Positions 1 through 7,172 of a stretch of DNA of 47,119 nt are shown here, piece after piece. The position numbers and the translations under genes were made by a program. The notes below the pieces were generated by a model. It ran no database searches and was not told where the DNA came from. It saw nothing but the letters and a program-made list of their open reading frames with translations. This DNA is from Candidatus Bathyarchaeota archaeon (GTDB taxonomy: Archaea > Thermoproteota > Bathyarchaeia > Bathyarchaeales > SOJC01), in the NCBI GenBank assembly GCA_020354575.1, contig CP070649.1, positions 1,699,174 to 1,746,292 on the forward strand, written 5' to 3'. How positions within the stretch are numbered: position 1 is the first letter of the stretch; each line of letters opens with the position of its first letter.

Positions 1-330
1 ATGATTAAACACTATTGCATGCATACAAAATATTTGGCAGGATTCTCCATACTTTCCACGATGAATTTATTTTTCGCGCATGTATGACGTTCCTGTAACA
101 CACGCAACTCAAATCTGTCCTCTAGAATAGACGATCAAAACAACACCAACTGAAGAGGAAGAAAACGGGAACCCTCACGCTAACCACAACGAAAACGAAC
201 AACCTTAGCTCGTTGGCTTGGAATTCCATGTGCGCATGGAATTACGGGATTAGCCACGCTCTCCCCTCTCAGGATGCTTGAACAAGCACGTTCCCTCGAC
301 AACATAAACCATATGCTCAGTAGCAAATAA
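1..330. other. Gene-poor stretch with a 9-bp hairpin
   Basis: No convincing gene. Positions 222-243 form a perfect hairpin: AATTCCATG, loop TGCG, CATGGAATT. Reading frames here are broken by stops every few tens of bases. The plus strand is rich in A and C, unlike the purine-rich coding strands elsewhere in the window. A TTGCATGCAT motif lies at 15-24. Confidence 0.4.
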
Positions 331-459
331 GCCATTGATACCTTAGATGAGCACAGGTTTATTATTGTCTCGTATTCCTACATCACAGGTCGTCATAAGC
401 CAAATGATGACGACCTCGACGGCTCTGCATTGAAACAACACCTCTACGCCAACCGCTAG
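331..459 (+). pseudogene. Possible decayed coding fragment
   Basis: After a stop at 328-330 this frame stays open for 42 codons and reads like protein, with the segment RFIIVSYSYITGRHKPNDDD, then a TAG stop. It has no start codon and no ribosome binding site. The acidic cluster after a hydrophobic strand recalls phage RusA-like resolvases, but that is only an impression. A 10-bp stem, 387-396 paired with 407-416, lies inside it, so a structured RNA is an alternative. Confidence 0.25.
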
Positions 460-683
460 AGCCAAACTAACGAATAATAAAAACGAATAACCTCATGCTT
501 ACACAAAGACGCTTACAAGTAATAAAACGGATAAAAAAATTATCCAATTGCTCTTCTTTTCATGCAACCCTAAAGAAAGCAAACTAACGACCAACCAAAG
601 AAACACCCATTTACAAACAGGGCAGATTTAAGAACCTAAACGGCTCAAAAAAATCGAACAATTCGTTAGAAAAAAATGAATAA

Positions 684-878
684 CTAAGTCAGAATCAAAC
701 GGCTCTCATCTTCTGACAAAGACCACTTTCTCGGCAAATTTGACTTTTTATGATACTCATGTAAAGCTCTTATCTTCAACAAAGAAAAATTACGCAACAC
801 ATAGGCTCCACTTTTCTTCTTAACAATCTTAAACACCAACGGCTCACCAGTTAAACGACCTTTACGACGATACTTCAC
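684..878 (-). CDS. Small basic protein, unknown function
   Basis: I do not recognise this 64-aa protein. It is strongly basic in the first third (KYRRKGR, KIVKKK) and contains no cysteine pair or membrane segment. The GTG start is preceded on the minus strand by GAGGGG five bases upstream. A TATA-like TTTAAATA lies near 914-921, at a sensible distance for an archaeal promoter. The nearby ATG frame runs straight into a stop, which supports GTG. It stands alone in an otherwise broken region, so it may be a mobile-element passenger. Confidence 0.45.
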   Translation of the reverse strand: MKYRRKGRLTGEPLVFKIVKKKSGAYVLRNFSLLKIRALHEYHKKSNLPRKWSLSEDESRLILT

Positions 879-905
879 AACATCCCCTCAATAACCATGA
901 TAAAA

Positions 906-1131
906 CTCCGTAGTATTTAAATCTGATGACTCCCTATTATTACAAGAGGAAAAAAGTTTGGATGCCCAGCAAAAAAGACAGAAACAAAAAACTACGGAGA
1001 ATCTAAACGAACAAGAGAATAATTACAGGAATACAAGAAAATTACTAAGCAGGAAGTCTGGGACGGCCACATCATCCCCCCACAAATTTGCCACATCTCT
1101 AACTATTTAATGTTATGCAGTCACTACGGAG
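906..1131. repeat. Three copies of ACTACGGAG
   Basis: The 9-mer ACTACGGAG occurs at 991-999 and 1123-1131 on the plus strand, and inverted at 906-914. The inverted copy sits just downstream of the TATA-like box of the 64-aa gene. The copy at 1123 supplies a GGAGG ribosome-binding-like sequence. The copies could be protein binding sites or the arms of a long hairpin. Confidence 0.35.
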
Positions 1132-1139
1132 GAAAGTGA
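1023..1139 (+). pseudogene. Possible decayed coding fragment
   Basis: This 38-codon open frame follows a TAA and ends at TGA. It reads plausibly as protein, with KKITKQEVWDGHIIPPQ and then CHISNYLMLCSHYGG, but has no start codon. I do not recognise the family. Together with the fragment at 331-459 it suggests that the first 1.1 kb holds remains of lost genes. Confidence 0.25.
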
Positions 1140-1271
1140 TTATTGAGCACGGTTCTTGCACTTAACAAGAAATATGCAAGCACCTAATGGAATCACAACA
1201 TTAACATGCACGAACGTAACCTTTTTCCTACAATGTGCAATAGCACTAGACTAAACTTGGGAGTTGATAGA

Positions 1272-1631
1272 TTGGAAACAGTAACAATGATTCTACAAAC
1301 TGCTCCTTATGGAGATGAAAGAATCTGGAATGCTTTCAGGCTAGCAAGAGCGCTTACCACAGCTGCCATAAACATGCAAGTAAATATTTTCCTTACCGGC
1401 GATGCTGTCACAACCGCAAAAAAAGGCCAGAAGCCTCCGGAAGGCTACTACAACCTAGAAGATATGCTAAAAGAGCTAGTTGGGCAAGGCATTGAGGTCA
1501 TTGCTTGCCGCACATGTGTTGGTGCCAGAGGTTTGACCCATGACGAACTTATCGAAGGAGTCCAGATTGGCACAACCGTTGGAAACCTTGCCAAATGGAT
1601 TAAAACAAGCCAGAAAGTTCTGTCATACTAG
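1272..1631 (+). CDS. DsrE/DsrF-family sulfur-relay-like protein
   Basis: The product belongs to the DsrE/DsrF/TusD-like family, small alpha/beta proteins that carry sulfur or act as accessory redox proteins. The N-terminus METVTMILQTAPYGDER with the following helix FRLARAL is the typical first strand and helix. CRTCVGARGL near the C-terminus holds two cysteines, a usual place for the sulfur-carrying cysteine. The frame is open to an ATG at 1206, but that has no ribosome site. TTG at 1272 has GGGAG upstream and gives the usual family length of 119 aa. It stands alone, so the partner pathway cannot be read from context. Confidence 0.85.
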   Translation: METVTMILQTAPYGDERIWNAFRLARALTTAAINMQVNIFLTGDAVTTAKKGQKPPEGYYNLEDMLKELVGQGIEVIACRTCVGARGLTHDELIEGVQIGTTVGNLAKWIKTSQKVLSY

Positions 1632-1696
1632 ACTTTCATGCAAGAGGATTGCTGGAGATCGACGGTGCTGATTAATGGGGCTGAGAACTTTTATAG

Positions 1697-2842
1697 CTAT
1701 AATAATCTTCGAAGAGAATTAGATATGTAATCAATCTGCTCGATTGTTACCCCGGGATGCACAGGCAACGAAAGGACTTGGTTACTAGCTAACTCTGTAT
1801 TTGGCAGATGAGTTTTGCTGAATTTCCGATAAAAGGGCATCAGATGAATAGGCACGCGATAATAAGCAGTTGCTCCGATGCCTGCTCTCCTCAACCCATA
1901 TATGACTTCATCTCGTTTCTTCACATTGTCATTTCTTAATCGGATGGTGAACAGATACCAGCTGTGCTTATAGCCCATCGGTGTGACAGGTAACTGGATA
2001 TCATTAATGTTCTGCAGTTTTGTGGCAAGTCTTTGGGCATTTCGCTCTCTCATTTTTAGAAACTCTGGAAGCTTTTTGAGTTGAACCCGTCCTACTGCTG
2101 CTTCCATCTCGGGCATGCGGAAATTTCCTCCTAACATGCTTGAAACATATTCATTCTTTTCACCATGGGTTCTCATTGCAGGTAATTTTTCAGAAAATTC
2201 TGTGATGCTCGTGGTTATCATGCCTCCTTCGCCAGTTGTCATGTTCTTGCTAGCATAGAAACTCCAACAGGCTAGGTCTGCAAAGCATCCTGGTGGCTTT
2301 CCTTTGTATAACGCGCCATGACCTTGAGCTGCATCTTCGATAACAATTAGATCACGAAGCTTCGCAATCTCTGCAATGGATCTTACATCAGCAGGCAAAC
2401 CAAAAAGGTCAACAGGTATAATTGCTTTGGTCTTTTTTGTGATAGCCTTTTTGATTTCCTCAGGATTAATGTTGTAAGTGTCTGGGTTTATGTCCACGAA
2501 TACAGGTTTCGCGCCTACCAACACAACGGCCTCAGCTGTAGCAACAAAGGTAAAGCTGGGCACAATTACTTCATCTCCTCGGTTCACTTTCGACACCAAG
2601 AGAGATAAATAAAGTGCAGTTGTTCCGCTATTTACCGCAAATGCATATTTTGCCTTTGAAAATTCTTCAAAAGCTTCCTCGAACATTCCTACTTCTGAAC
2701 CACTTCTAGTGCGGCTTGTCAAAATGCCACTTCTCAAGACTTTGGTGACTGCCTTAACTTCCTCTTCGTTAAGTAGAGGTTTATTTATTGGGATCAATTT
2801 TAATCGAGAAACCCCTGTAAAGTGGACTCTTCCAATATACAA
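1697..2842 (-). CDS. DegT/DnrJ/EryC1/StrS family PLP aminotransferase
   Basis: This is a sugar- or amino-acid-type aminotransferase of the DegT/StrS family, fold type I, PLP dependent. Visible features are NSGTTAL near residue 71, the PLP-ring aspartate in VIEDAAQ near 170, and the Schiff-base lysine in SFYASKNMTTGEGG at 199. The length of 381 aa is normal. Such enzymes usually aminate keto-sugars, but the substrate is unclear because no sugar-nucleotide genes lie nearby. It follows coaD by 31 bp on the same strand and is probably co-transcribed with the CoA genes. The TTG start at 2842 is weak; a TTG at 2797 would begin nearer the conserved IPINKPLLNEEE. Confidence 0.9.
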   Translation of the reverse strand: MYIGRVHFTGVSRLKLIPINKPLLNEEEVKAVTKVLRSGILTSRTRSGSEVGMFEEAFEEFSKAKYAFAVNSGTTALYLSLLVSKVNRGDEVIVPSFTFVATAEAVVLVGAKPVFVDINPDTYNINPEEIKKAITKKTKAIIPVDLFGLPADVRSIAEIAKLRDLIVIEDAAQGHGALYKGKPPGCFADLACWSFYASKNMTTGEGGMITTSITEFSEKLPAMRTHGEKNEYVSSMLGGNFRMPEMEAAVGRVQLKKLPEFLKMRERNAQRLATKLQNINDIQLPVTPMGYKHSWYLFTIRLRNDNVKKRDEVIYGLRRAGIGATAYYRVPIHLMPFYRKFSKTHLPNTELASNQVLSLPVHPGVTIEQIDYISNSLRRLL

Positions 2843-2873
2843 GTTTAGTGAAAGAGGTTAATTAAGCCTTAAT

Positions 2874-3371
2874 CTAGGAGTTTTTAGAGATAATCCGACT
2901 TTTTATTAGTCTCCCTTCGTGATCAATCTCCAAGCAGCGAATTCTGGTAGTAGAAATTGGATTACAATTCTCGGCTAGAACCATTTCAATGATAATTACG
3001 CTTAAGGTTGGAAGGCATTTGGCTTTTCGTCTTTCATTTATGCTGATAGCGCCTTGCTTGGTTTCTTGACTTACTACTATCGCCTCTATTTTTTTGCTGG
3101 TTGACGCGGGTCCATATGAATCATGCAAAGGCACAATTTCGCTACGTTCAAGCCAGTCATGTTTGAGGAGAAAACTCTTTAATTCTTCAAGTCTTACCGC
3201 AAATGGCGCAACTTCATGAGGTTTCTTCATCTTTTCAACAAACACGTCTGTGCATACGCCTATCATGACTCTCTGACCAATTTCGAAAGCTGTTTTGAGC
3301 AAGACTCGATGGCCTTTGTGAAATTCATCAAATGTTCCACCAACAGCCACAACCTTGAAGCGTTTACTCAA
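2874..3371 (-). CDS. coaD: Phosphopantetheine adenylyltransferase (archaeal type)
   Basis: It transfers AMP from ATP to 4'-phosphopantetheine to make dephospho-CoA, a late step of CoA biosynthesis. The cytidylyltransferase-like fold shows in GGTFDEFHKGH at the N-terminus, the HxGH nucleotide-binding motif. ISTTRIR near the C-terminus is the ISSTRIR-type ATP-binding motif. At 165 aa it has the length of archaeal PPAT. It starts 6 bp after the pantoate kinase gene ends, so two steps of one pathway share a transcript. Confidence 0.93.
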   Translation of the reverse strand: MSKRFKVVAVGGTFDEFHKGHRVLLKTAFEIGQRVMIGVCTDVFVEKMKKPHEVAPFAVRLEELKSFLLKHDWLERSEIVPLHDSYGPASTSKKIEAIVVSQETKQGAISINERRKAKCLPTLSVIIIEMVLAENCNPISTTRIRCLEIDHEGRLIKSRIISKNS

Positions 3372-3377
3372 TCTTTT

Positions 3378-4310
3378 TCATCCCAGTAGACGTGCGCCTT
3401 TGACATCAATTCTCGATACAAGTATGTTCTTGGAGGGCAAAACTCCCTTAAAAGCTTCAGCTATTACTTCAGCCCTATCAATTGTTGTTAATGCATGAAC
3501 CGCTTCGCCAACCATGTTTTGCGAAGCACCAATCGCCCCTGCTTTTTCAGCCAAGCTGATCAGTTTTTCAGTCATTGGTGTAGAAAATCCCGCTTTGGCT
3601 GCAAATTCCTTACTTGCCCGCATGAAATTTTCCAATGATGGGCGGGCTAGTATATCCAAAACTGTCTTCCTCCCCAATTCGTTTATTACAGTTCGTAGGT
3701 CATCAGAGGTCAATACTTCCTTCGTGGAGATTGGTCTATGGTAGCCTGTCACAATTCTGTGATTTGATGTTGTTGGAATGCGATCGATTACAGCGTGATC
3801 TGGAGCTCCAGGTTCCACAGTGATGACACAGCCCCCCAGAGCAATCGGTCCAACTGTGCCTAATCCTGTGTGACATCTAATCTCTGCAATATGAGCTATC
3901 TTTCCAGCCTGGAGTAATGTAAGATCGACGTCCAGTGCTTCACTAAGGGCAAGCGCAGCACTCAGCGCTCCAGCTCCGCTGGATCCAAACCCTGCTCCGA
4001 TAGGAATCGCTACTTCATGATGGAAGGAGATTCTGTAAGGTTCATCGACTCTTTCAAGCAAAATCGCTGCAACCGTTCTTGTCGTTTCTGCATGTGGTGC
4101 ATACCTTCCATTTATAAAAACTGCTATGGATGGTTTATCTGATTCTGTTGCACTCACCTCAGTTAAAACACCTTCCTCTAATACAAAACCGCCTCCGCGA
4201 GCACCCATCTGCTCCTCATTTGAAAATGGTTTGCCATCAACCGTTCGATCGCAAATCTCAAAAAAGCTAGTTATCCCACCTGGACAAAAGGCTCTGGCTC
4301 CTTTAGACAA
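3378..4310 (-). CDS. Pantoate kinase (GHMP superfamily)
   Basis: It phosphorylates pantoate to 4-phosphopantoate, the first archaea-specific step of CoA biosynthesis, before phosphopantothenate synthetase. It belongs to the COG1829 archaeal GHMP kinases: PIGAGFGSSGAGAL is the glycine/serine-rich ATP-binding motif 2, and FCPGGITSFFEI is the family N-terminus. The length of 310 aa is typical. The TTG start is chosen because AGGAGA lies eight bases upstream. It leads an apparent three-gene operon with coaD and the DegT aminotransferase. Confidence 0.9.
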   Translation of the reverse strand: MSKGARAFCPGGITSFFEICDRTVDGKPFSNEEQMGARGGGFVLEEGVLTEVSATESDKPSIAVFINGRYAPHAETTRTVAAILLERVDEPYRISFHHEVAIPIGAGFGSSGAGALSAALALSEALDVDLTLLQAGKIAHIAEIRCHTGLGTVGPIALGGCVITVEPGAPDHAVIDRIPTTSNHRIVTGYHRPISTKEVLTSDDLRTVINELGRKTVLDILARPSLENFMRASKEFAAKAGFSTPMTEKLISLAEKAGAIGASQNMVGEAVHALTTIDRAEVIAEAFKGVLPSKNILVSRIDVKGARLLG

Positions 4311-4486
4311 CGATTATTTCTCCTATTCTTAAGAAAGATCTGTACTTGGAACCGCTCTTAAGGGTAATGTAATAGATCTTTGGGGTAATCTGAGTTTAGA
4401 TTAAACTTTTCATCGCATTTATACTTCGCTGCTTTTTCTCTTGATATAGACCAAATGGTTTGAGCCATGAGAAAATATCTCGCTTC

Positions 4487-5215
4487 TTACTCTTCGCTTT
4501 GAGGGACTAAGGATGGAAAAGCCCTATAACATGCTTCAAGTATTGGTGGTCCAAGAACCAATAAAAACGGAATTTCAGTGGCAAAAGTCCATACAAGCCA
4601 TGTTAAACTTGCATAGGCAGGCAAAGGAACTACATCTGCAGCTCCCGGCATAATAAAATATTGGCTAAATAGCCAAACAGTAACGCCAATGATAGCGCTA
4701 CCGACAATCAAGCCAACCGTAGAAGCGATTTCAAAACTTCTCCACTTTGGCAGAAGAAGAACAACAATAACCAGCGCAATATAGCTCATTATTATTACGC
4801 CAGCAAACCACATTGTTACTTCGAAATCCAACCAAACATATGAAATCCAAATAAATATCAAAGATCCCAAACCAAACAGGGCTGTAAGAATCTTCCAGTT
4901 GAATTTTCTTCTTGTAATATATCCTATCAGGAAAAACATTGCAAAGTTGGAAGTCACTCCAGCCATTAGACTTAGGATAGGGTTCCCATGAATAAACATA
5001 TCACTGATAAAAATACCTATAGCTGCACCTAGTCCTCCCACCCAAGGACCAAAGAGTACAGCAAACACTGCTGGGATTATGACAACTGGCCAGAACCTGA
5101 CGAGGCCCAACCCAGGTGTTGTAATCGGAATGATGAAGTAGAATATGTATCCAAATACTGCGTATAATGCAGCGTTCATTGCTGCAGAAGCAACATGTAA
5201 GGGCTTCAAACTCAA
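4487..5215 (-). CDS. ECF transporter S component-like membrane protein
   Basis: This is a multi-pass membrane protein of the vitamin/metabolite ECF substrate-binding type. The stretch VRFWPVVIIPAVFAVLFGPW followed by GGLGAAIGIFISDM is typical of S components: a transmembrane helix, then a small-residue helix and an acidic end. About six membrane segments are visible. The substrate cannot be told; no A or T component lies beside it. The frame is open to 5317, but a TTG at 5215 fits better: a TATA-like CTTTATAC lies about 65 bp upstream, and the longer N-terminus looks non-conserved and crowds the rpoH promoter. Confidence 0.75.
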   Translation of the reverse strand: MSLKPLHVASAAMNAALYAVFGYIFYFIIPITTPGLGLVRFWPVVIIPAVFAVLFGPWVGGLGAAIGIFISDMFIHGNPILSLMAGVTSNFAMFFLIGYITRRKFNWKILTALFGLGSLIFIWISYVWLDFEVTMWFAGVIIMSYIALVIVVLLLPKWRSFEIASTVGLIVGSAIIGVTVWLFSQYFIMPGAADVVPLPAYASLTWLVWTFATEIPFLLVLGPPILEACYRAFPSLVPQSEE

Positions 5216-5357
5216 TTCACCATCTTTTTTCAATCCATAAACAGTATGATAAATAAGAGTTTCGTATGAATTCTTCAAACATGTATAAAGAACCCTAAGC
5301 ACAAAGTTTAAGGGCAATTTAGATGATGTCTTCTAGTATTCACCTGGAGGTGTCACT

Positions 5358-5909
5358 TTGAGTAAAAAAACCGAAAAATCCATGGAAGAAGAAAAGGTTG
5401 CCGTTCTGATTAAATTGAGAGGCTACAAACTTCTAAAACAGGAAGAGTACAAAAATGCCATTGGCTTCTTTGTGAAGACCTCCATTGGTAAATCATTGAT
5501 GTTTTGCATTCCCTCTCAAGGTACCGTAGGAGTTGCCTACATTAATCAATTGGTAAAGATAATGGAAGAAGAAAAGCTGGAGAGCGGGATTGTTGTAACA
5601 AGTGGTCGGTACACACAAGCAGCCAAGAAGAAAGCGCGAAAAAATAAAATTGAGCTGATCCCTCGAATCTTTCCAGCTTTCGATATATTTGCCCACGAGC
5701 TTGTGCCAAAACACGAAATTTTACCTCCTGATGAAAGAGAAGGGTTGCTAGCCAAATATCGAGTCCAGCCCTATCAGCTGCCAAAAATAAGAACTACTGA
5801 TCCCGCTGTCAAAGCCATAGGAGCAAAAGCGGGTGATGTTTTGAGGATCATTCGAGAAAGTGAAACCTCAGGAAAGTATATTGCCTATAGGTATGTAGTA
5901 GAAGGCTAG
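5358..5909 (+). CDS. rpoH: RNA polymerase subunit H with an extra N-terminal Rpb5-like domain
   Basis: The last 73 residues (111-183) are a clear RpoH/Rpb5 assembly domain: HELVPKHEILPPDE, LPKIRTTDP and the terminal IIRESETSGKYIAYRYV. RpoH helps assemble RNA polymerase. Archaeal RpoH is normally only about 80 aa. Here about 100 residues precede it in the same frame, with RGYKLLKQEE, GTVGVAYINQL and GIVVTSGRYTQAA, resembling the Mrr-type restriction-endonuclease fold. Eukaryotic Rpb5 has an N-terminal domain of that fold in the same position. TTG at 5358 is preceded by GGAGGTG. No internal start would give a stand-alone short RpoH. The gene is not beside rpoB here. Confidence 0.92.
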   Translation: MSKKTEKSMEEEKVAVLIKLRGYKLLKQEEYKNAIGFFVKTSIGKSLMFCIPSQGTVGVAYINQLVKIMEEEKLESGIVVTSGRYTQAAKKKARKNKIELIPRIFPAFDIFAHELVPKHEILPPDEREGLLAKYRVQPYQLPKIRTTDPAVKAIGAKAGDVLRIIRESETSGKYIAYRYVVEG

Positions 5910-5948
5910 CTTGTGTTTAAAAATTCCCCAAGAGATTTCGAACCGAAA

Positions 5949-5956
5949 CATATATC
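5949..5956 (+). promoter_or_regulatory. TATA box of the HAD phosphatase gene
   Basis: CATATATC lies 53 bases before the GTG start at 6009. That places transcription start near 5978 and leaves a short leader holding the GGGTGA ribosome site. Confidence 0.4.
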
Positions 5957-6008
5957 AGAAAAGAACTTCACTATCGCCCATCCAACTTGAACCCTTGGGT
6001 GACTCTGA

Positions 6009-6704
6009 GTGATCAAAGCCATCATATTCGACCTTGATGGGACTCTTGCTGAATTTAATTTAGATTACAAGACCGTAAGAGCTGAGGTAAAAAATCTCCT
6101 CGTAAACCACAGCTTCCCATCCTCAATCTTCTCAATCAATGAGAGTATTTTTGAAATGATGAAGAAAGCTAAAGTTTACATGCTAAATAATGGCAAAAAG
6201 GAACACGATTTCTTAGAAATCAATAAAGAAGTACTTTCGTTAGCAAGTAGACATGAACTCAAGGCAGCCCACGAAACCTCTCTGCTTCCTGGAGTATTTG
6301 AAGCCTTAAAAACCTTGAAGAAAATGAATCTGAAACTTGGAATTTTCACGATAAATAGTCAGAATTCAACGGATTATATTTTACGCGAATTTCGTCTGAA
6401 ACAATTCTTCTCTGCGATAATAGCGAGAGAACGTGTAACCAATGTCAAACCTGATCCATCACACCTTGCTACCACATTAAGAGCTTTGAACGTAGATGCA
6501 GGAGAAGCGATTGTTGTGGGTGATAGTGTTGTTGATATCCAAAGCGCTAAGGCACTGAACGTTGCATCTGTGGGCATAGCAAGAGGTAATGATGGAGTTC
6601 GCAAGTTGAAATCAGCTGGAGCCACGACCGTTATCCAATCCCTAGCTGATCTGCCTGCTTATCTTGTTGAGTTGAGAGAAGAAAAGCGTCAAGCGTTTAA
6701 CTGA
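6009..6704 (+). CDS. HAD-superfamily phosphatase (phosphoglycolate phosphatase-like)
   Basis: A haloacid-dehalogenase hydrolase with DLDGTLAEF at the N-terminus (the first aspartate is the nucleophile), a motif II threonine in IFTINSQNS, a motif III lysine in VTNVKPDP, and GDSVVDIQSAKALN as the acidic motif IV. At 231 aa with a helical cap between motifs I and II it fits the Gph-like subgroup, which hydrolyses small phosphate esters. The exact substrate is unknown. The GTG start has GGGTGA upstream. It follows rpoH by about 100 bp but has its own TATA box. Confidence 0.85.
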   Translation: MIKAIIFDLDGTLAEFNLDYKTVRAEVKNLLVNHSFPSSIFSINESIFEMMKKAKVYMLNNGKKEHDFLEINKEVLSLASRHELKAAHETSLLPGVFEALKTLKKMNLKLGIFTINSQNSTDYILREFRLKQFFSAIIARERVTNVKPDPSHLATTLRALNVDAGEAIVVGDSVVDIQSAKALNVASVGIARGNDGVRKLKSAGATTVIQSLADLPAYLVELREEKRQAFN

Positions 6705-6708
6705 AAAG

Positions 6709-6713
6709 TTTTT
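6709..6713 (+). terminator. T-run after the HAD gene
   Basis: A T5 tract within AGTTTTTCTTTCC directly follows the stop codon. This is a plausible archaeal oligo-T terminator, though weak by itself. Confidence 0.3.
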
Positions 6714-6732
6714 CTTTCCGACCCATAGGGGG

Positions 6733-6866
6733 GTGACGAGTGGAAGGGGAGAGAGGAAATTAATGGAGGGAGGTGATATAACTCCTACACGTAATTACGT
6801 GTACTCTTCCACTCGTTATTTTAGAATAATAAAAAGGTCTACCTATATTTCTTATTATCAAATGAG
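6733..6866 (+). repeat. Structured intergenic element, copy A
   Basis: An 11-bp stem, ACGAGTGGAAG at 6736-6746 with CTTCCACTCGT at 6806-6816, encloses a purine-rich strand with GGGAGAGAGGAA and a perfect inner hairpin at 6787-6802 (ACACGT, AATT, ACGTGT). Downstream come CTACCTATATT (6839-6849) and, after five bases, TTATCAAATGA (6855-6865). The same order of parts, with the same five-base gap between the last two, recurs at 33983-34094. It fills the gap before the cohesin-like gene. It could be a non-coding RNA, a long 5' leader or a small mobile element. Confidence 0.6.
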
Positions 6867-7118
6867 AAACTGAATCACTATTAAGTCGCAATTTCTAAAA
6901 AAAATATGTTATAATTGATACAATTCTGTACGAATAAGTGCTGCATATTCTTTTCCATCCGATTTAACCGTTTTTACGCTACATCGAGTTCATTTTTGAC
7001 CCTTCGAACTTAGAGTGGCAAGCCAATGAGTGAGAGATTTTATGCGTGGAAATATGAATAAATGATGCTCTGAAAGAGAAATTTCCTAGGTAACAATAGT
7101 AGAGAATAATTCCAGAAT

Positions 7119-7127
7119 CTTTAAATC
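7119..7127 (+). promoter_or_regulatory. TATA box of the cohesin-like gene
   Basis: CTTTAAATC lies about 50 bases before the ATG at 7173. The predicted leader holds a strong purine-rich ribosome site, GGAGAATGGAGAAG. Confidence 0.45.
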
Positions 7128-7172
7128 TAAAGATATTCCTCTTATAATAAGAAGGAGAATGGAGAAGAGAAG

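Noticed and set aside
1143-1187. 14-codon leader peptide starting TTG after GGAGGAAAG
   Set aside because: The ribosome site is good but the peptide is tiny and has no attenuator-like structure or residue bias.
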